From CAYNQN01 sp964530525 (GTDB lineage: Bacteria > Actinomycetota > Acidimicrobiia > Acidimicrobiales > Acidimicrobilacustridaceae): 47,667 nt of DNA. Where the stretch lies: assembly GCA_964530525.1 (NCBI GenBank), contig CAZHBH010000010.1, positions 1 to 47,667 on the forward strand. Direction: 5' to 3'. A program made the position numbers and the translations under genes. Under the pieces are notes generated by a model. The model searched no databases. It was not told the DNA's origin and worked only from the letters and a program-made list of their open reading frames with translations. Every line of letters starts with the position of its first letter. Position 1 is the first letter of the stretch. This document shows positions 8,135 through 15,611 of the stretch, piece by piece.

Positions 8135-9047
8135 TCGGCCACCCTACGTTCCGCTGGCGTGTCCTGCCGGCTCGCAAGGAGGTGGCTGCCTCGGTGCCGA
8201 GGCGGGCGGGATCGTGGCCGACCGAGCGGGTCCGCCTCATCTCGTGGCCGTCGGGGGACGCGAGGAGCGCCTCCAGTGTGATCTCCGAGCCGTCGGGGTG
8301 GATGGTGGCGTAGGCACCTGCGGGGAGGTCGCAGTCTCCGCCCAGCTCCGCCAGGTATGCCCGCTCGGCGTCGACCGCCAGACGACTGCGACGATGCTCG
8401 ACGAGGGCGAGCAGCTCCAGCAGCCCGACGTCGTCGTCCCGGCACTCCACGGCAAGCGCTCCTTGGCCCACCTGGGGAAGCATCACCGACGGCTCCAGGA
8501 CCTGGTGCTCCGTACCCGACAGGTCGACGTCCAACCGAGCGAGGGCGGCAGCCGCCATCACGATCGCCCCCCCGGGCGGGATCCGCTCCAGCCGCGTTCC
8601 GATGTTGCCCCTCAGCTCGGTGAACGTGAGGTCGGGTCGCAGCCAGGCCAGCTGGGCACGGCGGCGCACGGATCCCGTGGCCACCGTGGCCCCCGGTGCG
8701 AGTCCCTCGAGGGTGGCCCCCACCAGCACGTCGCGGGGGTCGCCCCGTCGAGGGACGGCCGCGAGCACCAGGCCGGCGGGCGTGGACGAAGGTAGGTCCT
8801 TGGCGGAGTGGACGGCCACGTCTGCGCTGCCGTCGAGGACGGCGCGCTGGACCGCCTTGGTGAAGGCCCCCTTGCCGCCCATCTTCCAGACCGGCTCCTC
8901 GGCGCGCTCGTCGCCCTCCGTGGAGATCCCCACCAACTCGCACTCGACGTGCTGGCCCTCCCCACCCAGGAGCTCGCACACGTGCTCGGCCTGCCAGCGA
9001 GCCAGCGCGCTCTTGCGGGTGGCGACCCTCACTCGGCGCAGGCCCAT
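8121..9047 (-). CDS. hemC: Hydroxymethylbilane synthase (porphobilinogen deaminase)
   Basis: 308 residues, the usual length. It polymerises four porphobilinogen units to the linear hydroxymethylbilane in the cytosol. Family motifs in order: RVATRKSALARWQAEHV at the start, GKGAFTKAVQRAVLDG, DVAVHSAKDLPS, ATGSVRRRAQL, ELRGNIGTRLERI, LPQVGQGALAVECR. The dipyrromethane cofactor Cys is in the C-terminal GGDCDLPAGAYA. It starts 16 bases after hemA and belongs to the rex-dehydrogenase-hemA-hemC run, the standard early tetrapyrrole operon of actinobacteria. Confidence 0.97.
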   Translation of the reverse strand: MGLRRVRVATRKSALARWQAEHVCELLGGEGQHVECELVGISTEGDERAEEPVWKMGGKGAFTKAVQRAVLDGSADVAVHSAKDLPSSTPAGLVLAAVPRRGDPRDVLVGATLEGLAPGATVATGSVRRRAQLAWLRPDLTFTELRGNIGTRLERIPPGGAIVMAAAALARLDVDLSGTEHQVLEPSVMLPQVGQGALAVECRDDDVGLLELLALVEHRRSRLAVDAERAYLAELGGDCDLPAGAYATIHPDGSEITLEALLASPDGHEMRRTRSVGHDPARLGTEAATSLRAGRTRQRNVGWPSGSS

Positions 9048-9063
9048 CGGATCGGCGACCTGC

Positions 9064-10326
9064 CTAGAGATCGAAGAGCTCGCTGACGGAGTCGGCCAGC
9101 CACTCTCCCCTGGCGGTTCCCGCAGCTTCCTTGAGCTTCATGGTCGGGTCGTGCAGGACCCTGCTGGCGATGCGCTTGGTCAGCGCCTCCACGGCCTCCA
9201 TCTGCCGCTCGTCGAGGTCGGCGAGCTTCGAGCTCGAGCGCTCCAGCTCGTGGCGCCGGATGGCCTCCACCGCGTCGCGCAGCTCGGCCACCAGCGGGGC
9301 CACCCGTCGGGCCGAGGCCTCCACCCGGAGGCGAGCGACCTCCGCCTCGATGATGGCCTCCACGGCCGCCAGCTCGCCGCGGCGCTCGGCGAGGCCGTTC
9401 TCCGCGAACCTCCGAAGGTCGTCCATGTCGAGCAGCATCACCCCCGCGAGGTCGGCTGCCGAGGGCTCGACGTCACGAGGGACGGCTACGTCCACCACCA
9501 GCAGCTCCCTCCCGTCCTCCCTGCTGGCCACCGCCCTGGCCAGATCAGCGTGATCGAGGATCACCGAGGTGGCGCCGGTGCCGGTGAGCAGCAGGTCGAC
9601 CTCGGCCAGGGCCCCGCCCAGGTCGGCCAGGCGGATGGGCTCGCCGCCCACCCTCTCGGCCAGCTCCGCCGCACGGTCGGCGGTGCGATTGGCGATCCGC
9701 ACGCTGGCCACACCGGCGCCGACGAGTGCTCGCACCATGCCCTCGGCCACGTCACCTGCCCCCAGGACCAGGACGTGCCGCTCGTCCAGCGACCCGAGCC
9801 TGGCTCGGGCCATGGCCACAGCAGCGCTCGACACCGAGGCAGCCGACCTGCCGATCGCCGTCTCGGTACGGGCTCGCTTGCCCACCTTCACGGCGTGGCG
9901 GAAGAGGAGGTTCAGGCTCGCACCCGACGCATCCTCCTGGCGCGCCAGCTCCCACGCACGTCGGACCTGGCCCAGCACCTCGGCCTCGCCGATGACCGCC
10001 GAGTCGACGCCAGAGGCGACCCTGAACAGGTGTCGGAAGGCATCGTCTTCGTGGTGGACGTAGAGGTGGCCGCCGAAGTCCTCGGGAGGCACGAACGAGA
10101 GCCGGGAGAGGGCCCCGCAGACGTCGTCGCATGCGACCTGGGTGCGCTCTGCGGAGGCGTAGACCTCCAGGCGGTTGCACGTAGAGAGCATCACCACCTC
10201 CGCCAGGCCGGGGCGGGAGGCGAGCTCGTGCAACGCCTTGGGTACGTCGACGTCGGCCACCGTCATCCGCTCGAGCAGGTCGAGCGGGGCGGTGCGGTGG
10301 TTCAACCCGATGACGACGACAGACAC
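9064..10326 (-). CDS. hemA: Glutamyl-tRNA reductase
   Basis: 420 residues. It reduces glutamyl-tRNA(Glu) with NADPH to glutamate-1-semialdehyde, the first step of C5 tetrapyrrole synthesis. The catalytic domain shows GLNHRTAP and the active-site Cys in MLSTCNRLEVYA. FRVASGVDSAVIGEAEVLGQ is the other strong catalytic-domain signature. The NADPH domain has VLVLGAGDVAEGMVRAL and VRIANRTADRA; a C-terminal helical dimerisation domain follows. The GTG at 10326 puts the conserved VVVIGLNHRTAP right at the N-terminus. A much longer open frame upstream is a shadow of the preceding gene, which this gene overlaps by 25 bases. Confidence 0.97.
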   Translation of the reverse strand: MSVVVIGLNHRTAPLDLLERMTVADVDVPKALHELASRPGLAEVVMLSTCNRLEVYASAERTQVACDDVCGALSRLSFVPPEDFGGHLYVHHEDDAFRHLFRVASGVDSAVIGEAEVLGQVRRAWELARQEDASGASLNLLFRHAVKVGKRARTETAIGRSAASVSSAAVAMARARLGSLDERHVLVLGAGDVAEGMVRALVGAGVASVRIANRTADRAAELAERVGGEPIRLADLGGALAEVDLLLTGTGATSVILDHADLARAVASREDGRELLVVDVAVPRDVEPSAADLAGVMLLDMDDLRRFAENGLAERRGELAAVEAIIEAEVARLRVEASARRVAPLVAELRDAVEAIRRHELERSSSKLADLDERQMEAVEALTKRIASRVLHDPTMKLKEAAGTARGEWLADSVSELFDL

Positions 10327-10934
10327 GCCTTGAGGCGCTCCTTGGCTTCGGCGAGGCGACCCTCGCGCACGAGCTCCAGCACTCCGGAATCGAGGGCTTG
10401 CTGCCAGTCTAAGGGGGCGACCCTGCGACCTTCTGCCCGGAGCCTCGCCCTCTCCTCTGCGGCGATCTCCACCAGCACCCCGTACTCGGGGCCGATCACG
10501 TCCTCGAAGCGGCTGCGGATCCAGCGCGTGGCCGCGGGGCTCGACCCCCCGGTGGAGAACGTCACCAGCAGCGGTCCGCGCCGTATGCGCCCCGGGAGCA
10601 TCGCCGTGCAGTTCTCGGGGTCGTCGGCGCTGTTCACCCACACCCCCGCCCGCTCGCAGTCGGCGTGCACGGCCCGGCTCACCGCGGCGTCGTCGGTGGC
10701 GGTCACCACGAAGCGGTAGCCCTCGGCGGCCTCGCCGGCCCGGTAAGGGCGCTGCTCCCACGTGACGGGCAGTGCCCTCACCTCGTCACCCACCTCGGGG
10801 GCCACCACGTGCACCACGGCACCGCACTCCACCAGCTCGGCGGCCTTGGAGGCTGCCACCTTGCCCGCCCCCACCACGAGGCAACGCCGACCCTCGACCA
10901 CCAGGTTGACCGGGTAGAGACGAGGACCCTCCAC
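10302..10934 (-). CDS. Precorrin-2 dehydrogenase / sirohydrochlorin ferrochelatase-type protein
   Basis: 210 residues, comparable to the N-terminal part of CysG or stand-alone Met8p/SirC. It has an NAD-binding Rossmann fold (LVVEGRRCLVVGAGKVAASKAAEL), the ATDDAAVSRAVHADCERAGVWVNSADD region, and the conserved catalytic surround MLPGRIRRGPLLVTFSTGGSSPAATRWIR. It oxidises precorrin-2 to sirohydrochlorin; whether it also inserts iron cannot be told. GTG start; it lies 10 bases after rex and overlaps hemA, so translation is probably coupled. Its position links sirohaem or B12 branch supply to the haem pathway. Confidence 0.92.
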   Translation of the reverse strand: MEGPRLYPVNLVVEGRRCLVVGAGKVAASKAAELVECGAVVHVVAPEVGDEVRALPVTWEQRPYRAGEAAEGYRFVVTATDDAAVSRAVHADCERAGVWVNSADDPENCTAMLPGRIRRGPLLVTFSTGGSSPAATRWIRSRFEDVIGPEYGVLVEIAAEERARLRAEGRRVAPLDWQQALDSGVLELVREGRLAEAKERLKACLSSSSG

Positions 10935-10944
10935 GGCGGTGCCG

Positions 10945-11631
10945 TCAGCTCTCCGGGGGGCTGCCCGCCTTGGCAGCCGGGGCCGACTCCTTGGAGCGCC
11001 TCCCGTCCTCGCGGTAGAAGCCCAGTATCTGCAGCTCCACCGCCAGGTCGACCTTCCTCAAGAAGGCACCGGGAGGCACGCTGATGACAGCGGGGGCGAA
11101 GTTGAGGATCGAGGTCACCCCCGCGTCCACCAGGCGATCTGCCACGTCCTGGGCTGCCACGGCGGGTGTGGCGATGACCCCGATCGCTATCCCGTGCTCG
11201 GACACCACCGCCGGTAGGTCGTCGATGTCACGGATCTCGAGTCCGCTGACGACCTTGCCCACCTTCGACCTGTCGGCATCCACCAGTGCCGCTACCGGGA
11301 AGCCGCGCTCCCCGAAGCCGCCGTAGTTGGCGAGGGCGGCGCCCAGGTTTCCGATGCCGACGATCACCACCGGGGAGTCGTGCGTGAGGCCCAGCTCCCT
11401 GCGCATCTGGAAGACCAGGTACTGCACCTCGTAGCCGACGCCACGCGTCCCGTACGAACCCAGGTAGGAGAGGTCCTTCCGCACCTTCGCGGCGTTGACG
11501 CCCGCCATCTCGGCGAGCCTCTCCGACGAGACCGTCGCCTCAGCGTCGTCCCCGAGGGTCAGCAGGCAACGGAGGTAGAGCGGCAGCCTGGCCACCGTCG
11601 CCTCCGGGATCCGACGGCCTCCCTTGCCCAT
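10945..11631 (-). CDS. rex: Redox-sensing transcriptional repressor Rex
   Basis: 228 residues. An N-terminal winged helix (IPEATVARLPLYLRCLLTLG, SSERLAEMAGVNAAKVRKDLSYLGSYG) is followed by a Rossmann fold that senses NADH/NAD+ (VVIVGIGNLGAALANYGGF, VAALVDADRSKVGK, GIAIGVIATPAVAAQDVADRL, ILNFAPAVISVP). GTRGVGYEV is the family's domain-swap linker. It heads the haem gene run and probably represses it when NADH is high. No Shine-Dalgarno sequence is visible. TACTCT lies six bases before the ATG, indicating a leaderless transcript, and a near-consensus Rex operator overlaps that promoter. Confidence 0.97.
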   Translation of the reverse strand: MGKGGRRIPEATVARLPLYLRCLLTLGDDAEATVSSERLAEMAGVNAAKVRKDLSYLGSYGTRGVGYEVQYLVFQMRRELGLTHDSPVVIVGIGNLGAALANYGGFGERGFPVAALVDADRSKVGKVVSGLEIRDIDDLPAVVSEHGIAIGVIATPAVAAQDVADRLVDAGVTSILNFAPAVISVPPGAFLRKVDLAVELQILGFYREDGRRSKESAPAAKAGSPPES

Positions 11632-11637
11632 GGGCGC

Positions 11638-11667
11638 AGAGTAATTGGCTGGTGAAACCCTTCACAA
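11638..11667 (-). promoter_or_regulatory. Leaderless rex promoter with Rex operator
   Basis: On the - strand TTGTGAAGGGTTTCACCA (11650-11667) matches the known Rex operator pattern TTGTGAA-N4-TTCACAA except for one base. Its TTGTGA half also occupies the -35 position, 18 bases before TACTCT (11638-11643), which is six bases before the rex ATG. Repressor binding would block RNA polymerase, so autoregulation is likely. Confidence 0.82.
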
Positions 11668-11706
11668 TGTGGCCCGTTGCTCTCGACGACGCCCCTCCGG
11701 GCGGGA

Positions 11707-11796
11707 TCAGCGGGCGAGCACGAAGAGCTGGAGGAAGCCGGCTCCGAGGATCAGGGCCAGCAGCACGGCCAGCGTTATCAAAGTCCCAAGCCTCAT
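11707..11796 (-). CDS. 29-residue single-pass membrane miniprotein, translationally coupled
   Basis: The ATG at 11796 overlaps the stop codon of the SAM hydrolase gene (ATGA). GGAGGGAA lies six bases upstream, inside that gene's last codons. The product starts MRLGTLITLAVLL, is almost entirely hydrophobic through the middle, and ends FVLAR, a typical single transmembrane helix. I do not recognise a family. The strong ribosome site and the 4-base overlap argue for a real gene. It lies between the SAM hydrolase and rex. Confidence 0.7.
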   Translation of the reverse strand: MRLGTLITLAVLLALILGAGFLQLFVLAR

Positions 11797-12707
11797 CGAC
11801 CGTTCCCTCCGTCTCTCGACTTCCTGTCACGGACGCCGCCCAACGACACGTCCGTGGTGATCCCGACGTTCGTGGCACTGCCGTCCTCGTCGGCGAACGC
11901 CGAGAGGCGGACCTCGGTGCCCACGTCCAAACCGAGCTCTCCGGCAGCCGCCCGGCGGTCGACCGCCACGGAGATCAGGCCGTAGGAGTCCACCACCAGT
12001 CCCACCTCGTTGGTGCGCACCTGCGAGTACGTGTCGGCCCGGTGGGCGCTGCGCACGTCGTCCCCGAGGCGCAGGCGAACCGGGTCGCCCAGGTCGTCCA
12101 GCTCCGAGGGGTCCACGTTGAGCTGGGCGTTGCCGTAGCGATCCACCCAGAGCACCTCGGCCACCAGCTCGCCGTCCTCCTCGTAGTTGACGGGGAGCAG
12201 CCCGGGCAGGAGCGTCACGGGGTCGACCGCATCCCCCAGCTCTGCCAGGTCCACGCCGTTGCACAGGTGGGCGGCCGCCGGGGCGAAGACGTCGCGACCC
12301 GCGAACGTGGGGCCCGGCGCTGGCAGCTGCATGTCGCCGTTGGTCAGCTCCACCACCCTGGTGGCACCACCGCACATGGCCACGGCCGGGGCGAGCAACC
12401 CGTTGTCAGGCCCCACCAGCACGGATGCCCCATCCCCCACCTCCACGGCGACGCCGCGGCGCTCGGTCCCCACGCCTGGGTCGACCACGGCGAGCACCAC
12501 GCCCGGAGCCAGGTACTGGGCGCTGCGAGCCAGGGTCAGCCCCCCGGCCCGCACGTCATAGGGAGCGACGTCGTGGGTGAGGTCGATGACCCTCACGTCC
12601 GGGGCGATCGACCTGATGACGGAGTGGACGAGCCCGACGAACTCGTCGGCGCGGCCGTAGTCGGACATGAAGGTGATGGTGTCGTACCGGGAGCTCACCG
12701 GGTACAT
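11793..12707 (-). CDS. S-adenosyl-L-methionine hydrolase (SAM hydroxide adenosyltransferase, DUF62 family)
   Basis: 304 residues. Family marks: FMSDYGRADEFVGLVHSVI near the N-terminus, VIDLTHDVAPYDVRAG, VVLAVVDPGVGTERRGVAV, VLVGPDNGLLAPA, and FAGRDVFAPAAAHL, with a C-terminal beta domain. Characterised non-halogenating members split SAM with water to adenosine and methionine. The related fluorinases and chlorinases are secondary-metabolism enzymes, and I see no reason to prefer halogenation here. I start at the ATG (12707); a GTG 24 bases upstream is also open. It lies 67 bases after proC and is coupled to the 29-residue miniprotein. Confidence 0.9.
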   Translation of the reverse strand: MYPVSSRYDTITFMSDYGRADEFVGLVHSVIRSIAPDVRVIDLTHDVAPYDVRAGGLTLARSAQYLAPGVVLAVVDPGVGTERRGVAVEVGDGASVLVGPDNGLLAPAVAMCGGATRVVELTNGDMQLPAPGPTFAGRDVFAPAAAHLCNGVDLAELGDAVDPVTLLPGLLPVNYEEDGELVAEVLWVDRYGNAQLNVDPSELDDLGDPVRLRLGDDVRSAHRADTYSQVRTNEVGLVVDSYGLISVAVDRRAAAGELGLDVGTEVRLSAFADEDGSATNVGITTDVSLGGVRDRKSRDGGNGR

Positions 12708-12774
12708 CCAACCAGCGTCGGCGCCTCGCACGGCGCGGGCACGACCTCGTGCGTGCGGCGCACCTGGGGCGAGG

Positions 12775-13575
12775 TCACCTCGGTTGGGCCTGGCCCAGCT
12801 CGCGGGAGCGCTCTGTGGCGGCCTCCACGGCCCCCAGCAGGGCAGCTCTCAACGAACCCATCTCCAGCTGCCGCAGGCCTGCCGCCGTGGTCCCGCCCGG
12901 CGAGGTCACCGCGGCTCGCAGCGCGGCCGCGTGCTCACCGGACTCCTGGAGCAGCTTGGCGCTGCCGAGGATGGTCTGGACCACCAGCACCTCGGCGACG
13001 TCCCTGGGCAGGCCCATGAGAACACCGGCCTCCATGAGGCTCTCCGCCACGACGAAGACGTATGCAGGCCCCGATCCCGACAGGCCGGTCACCGCGTCCA
13101 GCTGGGCCTCCGTGACCTTCACGACCACGCCCACCGCCGAGAGCACCGACGTGGCCCACTCCACGTCGCCGGGGGCTGCGCTCGCGCCGGGCGCCACCGC
13201 AGCCGCTCCCGCACCCACGAGCGCAGGGGTGTTGGGCATGGCACGCACCACGGCCACCCCCGTTCCCAGGGCTGCCTCCAGCGCCTCGGTCGGCACCCCG
13301 GCTGCGATGGAGAGGACCTGCCGGACGCCGGCGAGGGCCAGCTCCTTGCAGGCCTCTCCGACGTCGCCGGGCTTCACCGCCAGCACCGCCCCCTCGCACG
13401 GCCCCGGCTCCACGAGCACCGCCACACCGGGGTAGAGGTCGGCCAGCTGCGATCGTCGCTGCTCCATCCGCTCCACCACCGCGAGCTCTTCGGGTTGAGC
13501 CCAACCTGCGGCCAGCAAGCCTCCGAGGAGGGCTTCGCCCATGCGGCCACCGCCAACGATCTGGAGCCGAGTCAT
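12775..13575 (-). CDS. proC: Pyrroline-5-carboxylate reductase
   Basis: 266 residues, the normal length. It reduces pyrroline-5-carboxylate to proline with NAD(P)H. Visible motifs: LQIVGGGRMGEALLGGLLAAG (nucleotide fold), LAVKPGDV, VVRAMPNTPALVGAG, and the C-terminal substrate and oligomer region GLSGSGPAYVFVVAESLMEAG with VTSPGGTTAAGLRQLE. TAGCGT (13582-13587) lies six bases before the ATG, so it is probably transcribed as a leaderless mRNA. A strong hairpin upstream isolates it from the mshA-ybjN unit. Confidence 0.97.
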   Translation of the reverse strand: MTRLQIVGGGRMGEALLGGLLAAGWAQPEELAVVERMEQRRSQLADLYPGVAVLVEPGPCEGAVLAVKPGDVGEACKELALAGVRQVLSIAAGVPTEALEAALGTGVAVVRAMPNTPALVGAGAAAVAPGASAAPGDVEWATSVLSAVGVVVKVTEAQLDAVTGLSGSGPAYVFVVAESLMEAGVLMGLPRDVAEVLVVQTILGSAKLLQESGEHAAALRAAVTSPGGTTAAGLRQLEMGSLRAALLGAVEAATERSRELGQAQPR

Positions 13576-13664
13576 GGGGCGACGCTACCTCGCTGGACGT
13601 GGCCAGCTGCCAGAGCTCCCCGCACTCCACGCTCCACGAGGCCCCCGCACAGAGACTCCCACAA

Positions 13665-13697
13665 CCCGGTCCCGCCGCCGGAGCAAGCGGGACCGGG
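13665..13697 (-). terminator. Perfect 11-bp hairpin between ybjN-like gene and proC
   Basis: CCCGGTCCCGC and GCGGGACCGGG enclose an 11-base loop. It lies downstream of the mshA-ybjN-like unit on the - strand and is the obvious terminator for it. No T-run is present. Confidence 0.65.
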
Positions 13698-13713
13698 AAG
13701 GGAGGAAACGCAG

Positions 13714-13806
13714 ATGCAACCTGAGATCGAAGACCTGGAGAGACGTCCCCTCGTTGCTTCCCCAGGCCTGCGAGCTCGTCCACCATGCTACATCGAGATG
13801 TGTTGA
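13714..13806 (+). CDS. Possible 30-residue ORF after the hairpin
   Basis: An ATG at 13714 has GGAGG eight bases upstream and codes for 30 residues ending CYIEMC. It starts just after the hairpin at 13665-13697 and runs opposite to its neighbours. Third-position GC is lower than in nearby genes and I recognise no family, so this may be chance. Confidence 0.2.
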   Translation: MQPEIEDLERRPLVASPGLRARPPCYIEMC

Positions 13807-13835
13807 AAGTCAACGACGATGTTCGAAGTTCTCGA

Positions 13836-14309
13836 TCAGCCCTTGAAGCGAGAACGGAAGCCGATTCGCATGGCGGGCCTGAAGCACTGCTCCACGTAGG
13901 CGTAGAGCGAGCCGAGGGTGCGATCGAGCGAAGCCTCGTCGACGGTGTGGACCGGCAGCTGGCCGGCCAGGAACACGGCGTCCTCGATCCCGATGGAGAA
14001 CGCCATGCCTCCGAAGCGGGCGTTCCGCCTCAGCAGGTGCTCGTAGAGCTCTGCCGGGTTCTCCTCGGGGGCGGGCATGAAGTAGGTCTCGAAGTGGAGG
14101 TTCCGCTGCTGCAGCGTGTACCAGACCGTGAAGACGTCCTTCTCCTCGCCGAGGACCCTCACGTACCAGCGCCTGACGACCCCTCCCGGGTCCACCTCCT
14201 TCTGGACGTCGGCGACCACGGGGTTGTCTGCCAGCTGCTCGGCGAGCCAGCGATCGATCGTCCCCTCGACCGCAGCGAGCACCTCGGGTGCTGGTGGTGT
14301 GTCGCTCAC
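13836..14309 (-). CDS. YbjN-domain protein
   Basis: 157 residues of the YbjN/bacterial sensory-transduction-regulator-like fold: RRWYVRVLGEEKDVFTVWY, LQQRNLHFETYFMPAPEENP, LYEHLLRRNARFGGMAFSIG, DAVFLAGQLPVHTVDEASLD. In actinobacteria this family commonly sits next to mshA, as it does here; its biochemical role is not settled, and a chaperone-like fold has been suggested. The GTG at 14309 overlaps the mshA stop by four bases (GTGA), which suggests coupled translation. An in-frame GTG six bases upstream is less attractive. The transcript probably ends at the 13665-13697 hairpin. Confidence 0.88.
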   Translation of the reverse strand: MSDTPPAPEVLAAVEGTIDRWLAEQLADNPVVADVQKEVDPGGVVRRWYVRVLGEEKDVFTVWYTLQQRNLHFETYFMPAPEENPAELYEHLLRRNARFGGMAFSIGIEDAVFLAGQLPVHTVDEASLDRTLGSLYAYVEQCFRPAMRIGFRSRFKG

Positions 14310-15547
14310 GCGCACCTCAGCGGTGCACGCTCTGACACGTCGGCGTAGATCCTCCGCAGGCGCGCAGCGGTGGTCGACCAGGTGTAGCCCTTCGCTCTGC
14401 GGGCTGCCGCGCTACCCATGTCAGCCCTCAGCTCCGGGTCGTCGAGGACGCTCGCCAGGTGGCGGGCGAACGAGGAGGGAGAGCGGTCCTCCACGAGGAG
14501 CCCCGTCCTGCGGTCCTCCACGATGGTGGTGAGCCCACCCACGGCGGACGCCACCACCGGTGTCCCGCAGGCGGCTGCCTCCAGGGCGACTAGGCCGAAC
14601 GACTCGGAGCGGCTCGTCACGAGGCACACGTCGGCAGCCCGGTAGAAGGTGGAGAGGAGGTGGTGCGGCTGGGGCGGCACGAAGCTCACCCGACCGCCGA
14701 GCCCGGTGGCCTCCACGAGCGCACGGGCGCGAGCCAGCTCGGCTCTCCCCTCCGGACCGCTCGGACCGCCCACGACCACGAGCTTCGTGCGCTGGTCGGC
14801 GAGCGCGGCAACGGCCTCGATGGCCACCGACAGGCCCTTGAGGGGCTGGATCCTGCCCACGAACAGCACGACCGGTCCGTCGCCGAGGGCGAGCTCGGGG
14901 GTCCCGTCGGCCCCGGCAAGGGCCGCTCGGGCGCCGTCCTTGTCGCCCGGGGAGAAGAAGGCGTGGTCCACGCCGGGCGGGACGACCTCCACCCGCTCCC
15001 GCTCGGCTCCGTAGAGCTCCACCAGTTGAGCAGCCTCCGCCGTGCAGGAGGCGATCACCACGTCGGAGCAGCCGATGACCTCCGCTTCGATGCGCGCACG
15101 GCGGTCGGGCTCGAAGTCACCCCCCTCCGCCTTGACCCTGGCGAGCGTGTGGAACGTGGATACGAGCGGGATGCCGAGCTGGTGCTTCAGACGATGGGCC
15201 GCAAGCCCCGACAACCAGTAGTTGGCGTGCAGTGCCGTCGTCCCCCCAGCTTCCGCTTCGATCAGCCCAGCAACCCCATCGGTGAACTCGTCGACGAACT
15301 CGACCAGCTCGTCCTTGGAGGCCTCGGGCGGTCCGGCCTCCACGTGGTGCACCCGGAAGCCGGGTTCCACGTCGACGACCTCGGCGAGCTCTGGGTGCCA
15401 GCGCCGCACGTAGACGTCGGTGTCGACCCCCGCCTGCGCAAGGGACCCCACCAGCTCACGCACGTACACGTTCATGCCCCCGCTGTCGCCCGAACCGGGC
15501 TGGACCAACGGGGAGGTGTGCAACGACAGGACCGCCAACCGGGGCAT
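14306..15547 (-). CDS. mshA: D-inositol-3-phosphate glycosyltransferase (mycothiol synthesis)
   Basis: 413 residues, a GT-B glycosyltransferase of family 4. It transfers GlcNAc from UDP-GlcNAc to inositol-3-phosphate, the committed step to mycothiol. Markers: LSLHTSPLVQPGSGDSGGMN at the N-terminus (acceptor loop), LHANYWLSG, VSTFHTLARVK, VVPPGVDHAFFSPGD, VLFVGRIQPLKG, and the donor-binding SRSESFGLVALEAAACGTPV. The ATG at 15547 gives the expected N-terminus. Coupling to the YbjN gene supports the mshA call over a generic GT4. Confidence 0.93.
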   Translation of the reverse strand: MPRLAVLSLHTSPLVQPGSGDSGGMNVYVRELVGSLAQAGVDTDVYVRRWHPELAEVVDVEPGFRVHHVEAGPPEASKDELVEFVDEFTDGVAGLIEAEAGGTTALHANYWLSGLAAHRLKHQLGIPLVSTFHTLARVKAEGGDFEPDRRARIEAEVIGCSDVVIASCTAEAAQLVELYGAERERVEVVPPGVDHAFFSPGDKDGARAALAGADGTPELALGDGPVVLFVGRIQPLKGLSVAIEAVAALADQRTKLVVVGGPSGPEGRAELARARALVEATGLGGRVSFVPPQPHHLLSTFYRAADVCLVTSRSESFGLVALEAAACGTPVVASAVGGLTTIVEDRRTGLLVEDRSPSSFARHLASVLDDPELRADMGSAAARRAKGYTWSTTAARLRRIYADVSERAPLRCA

Positions 15548-15611
15548 GACCCTCACCAACCCCTCTGGGGGGATGGGGATTCCGACGAGGTCCTCGCTGC
15601 GACGGCCGTCC

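Noticed and set aside
11793..12707. DUF62 protein as a fluorinase/chlorinase
   Set aside because: No secondary-metabolite genes nearby, and the common members of this family hydrolyse SAM.
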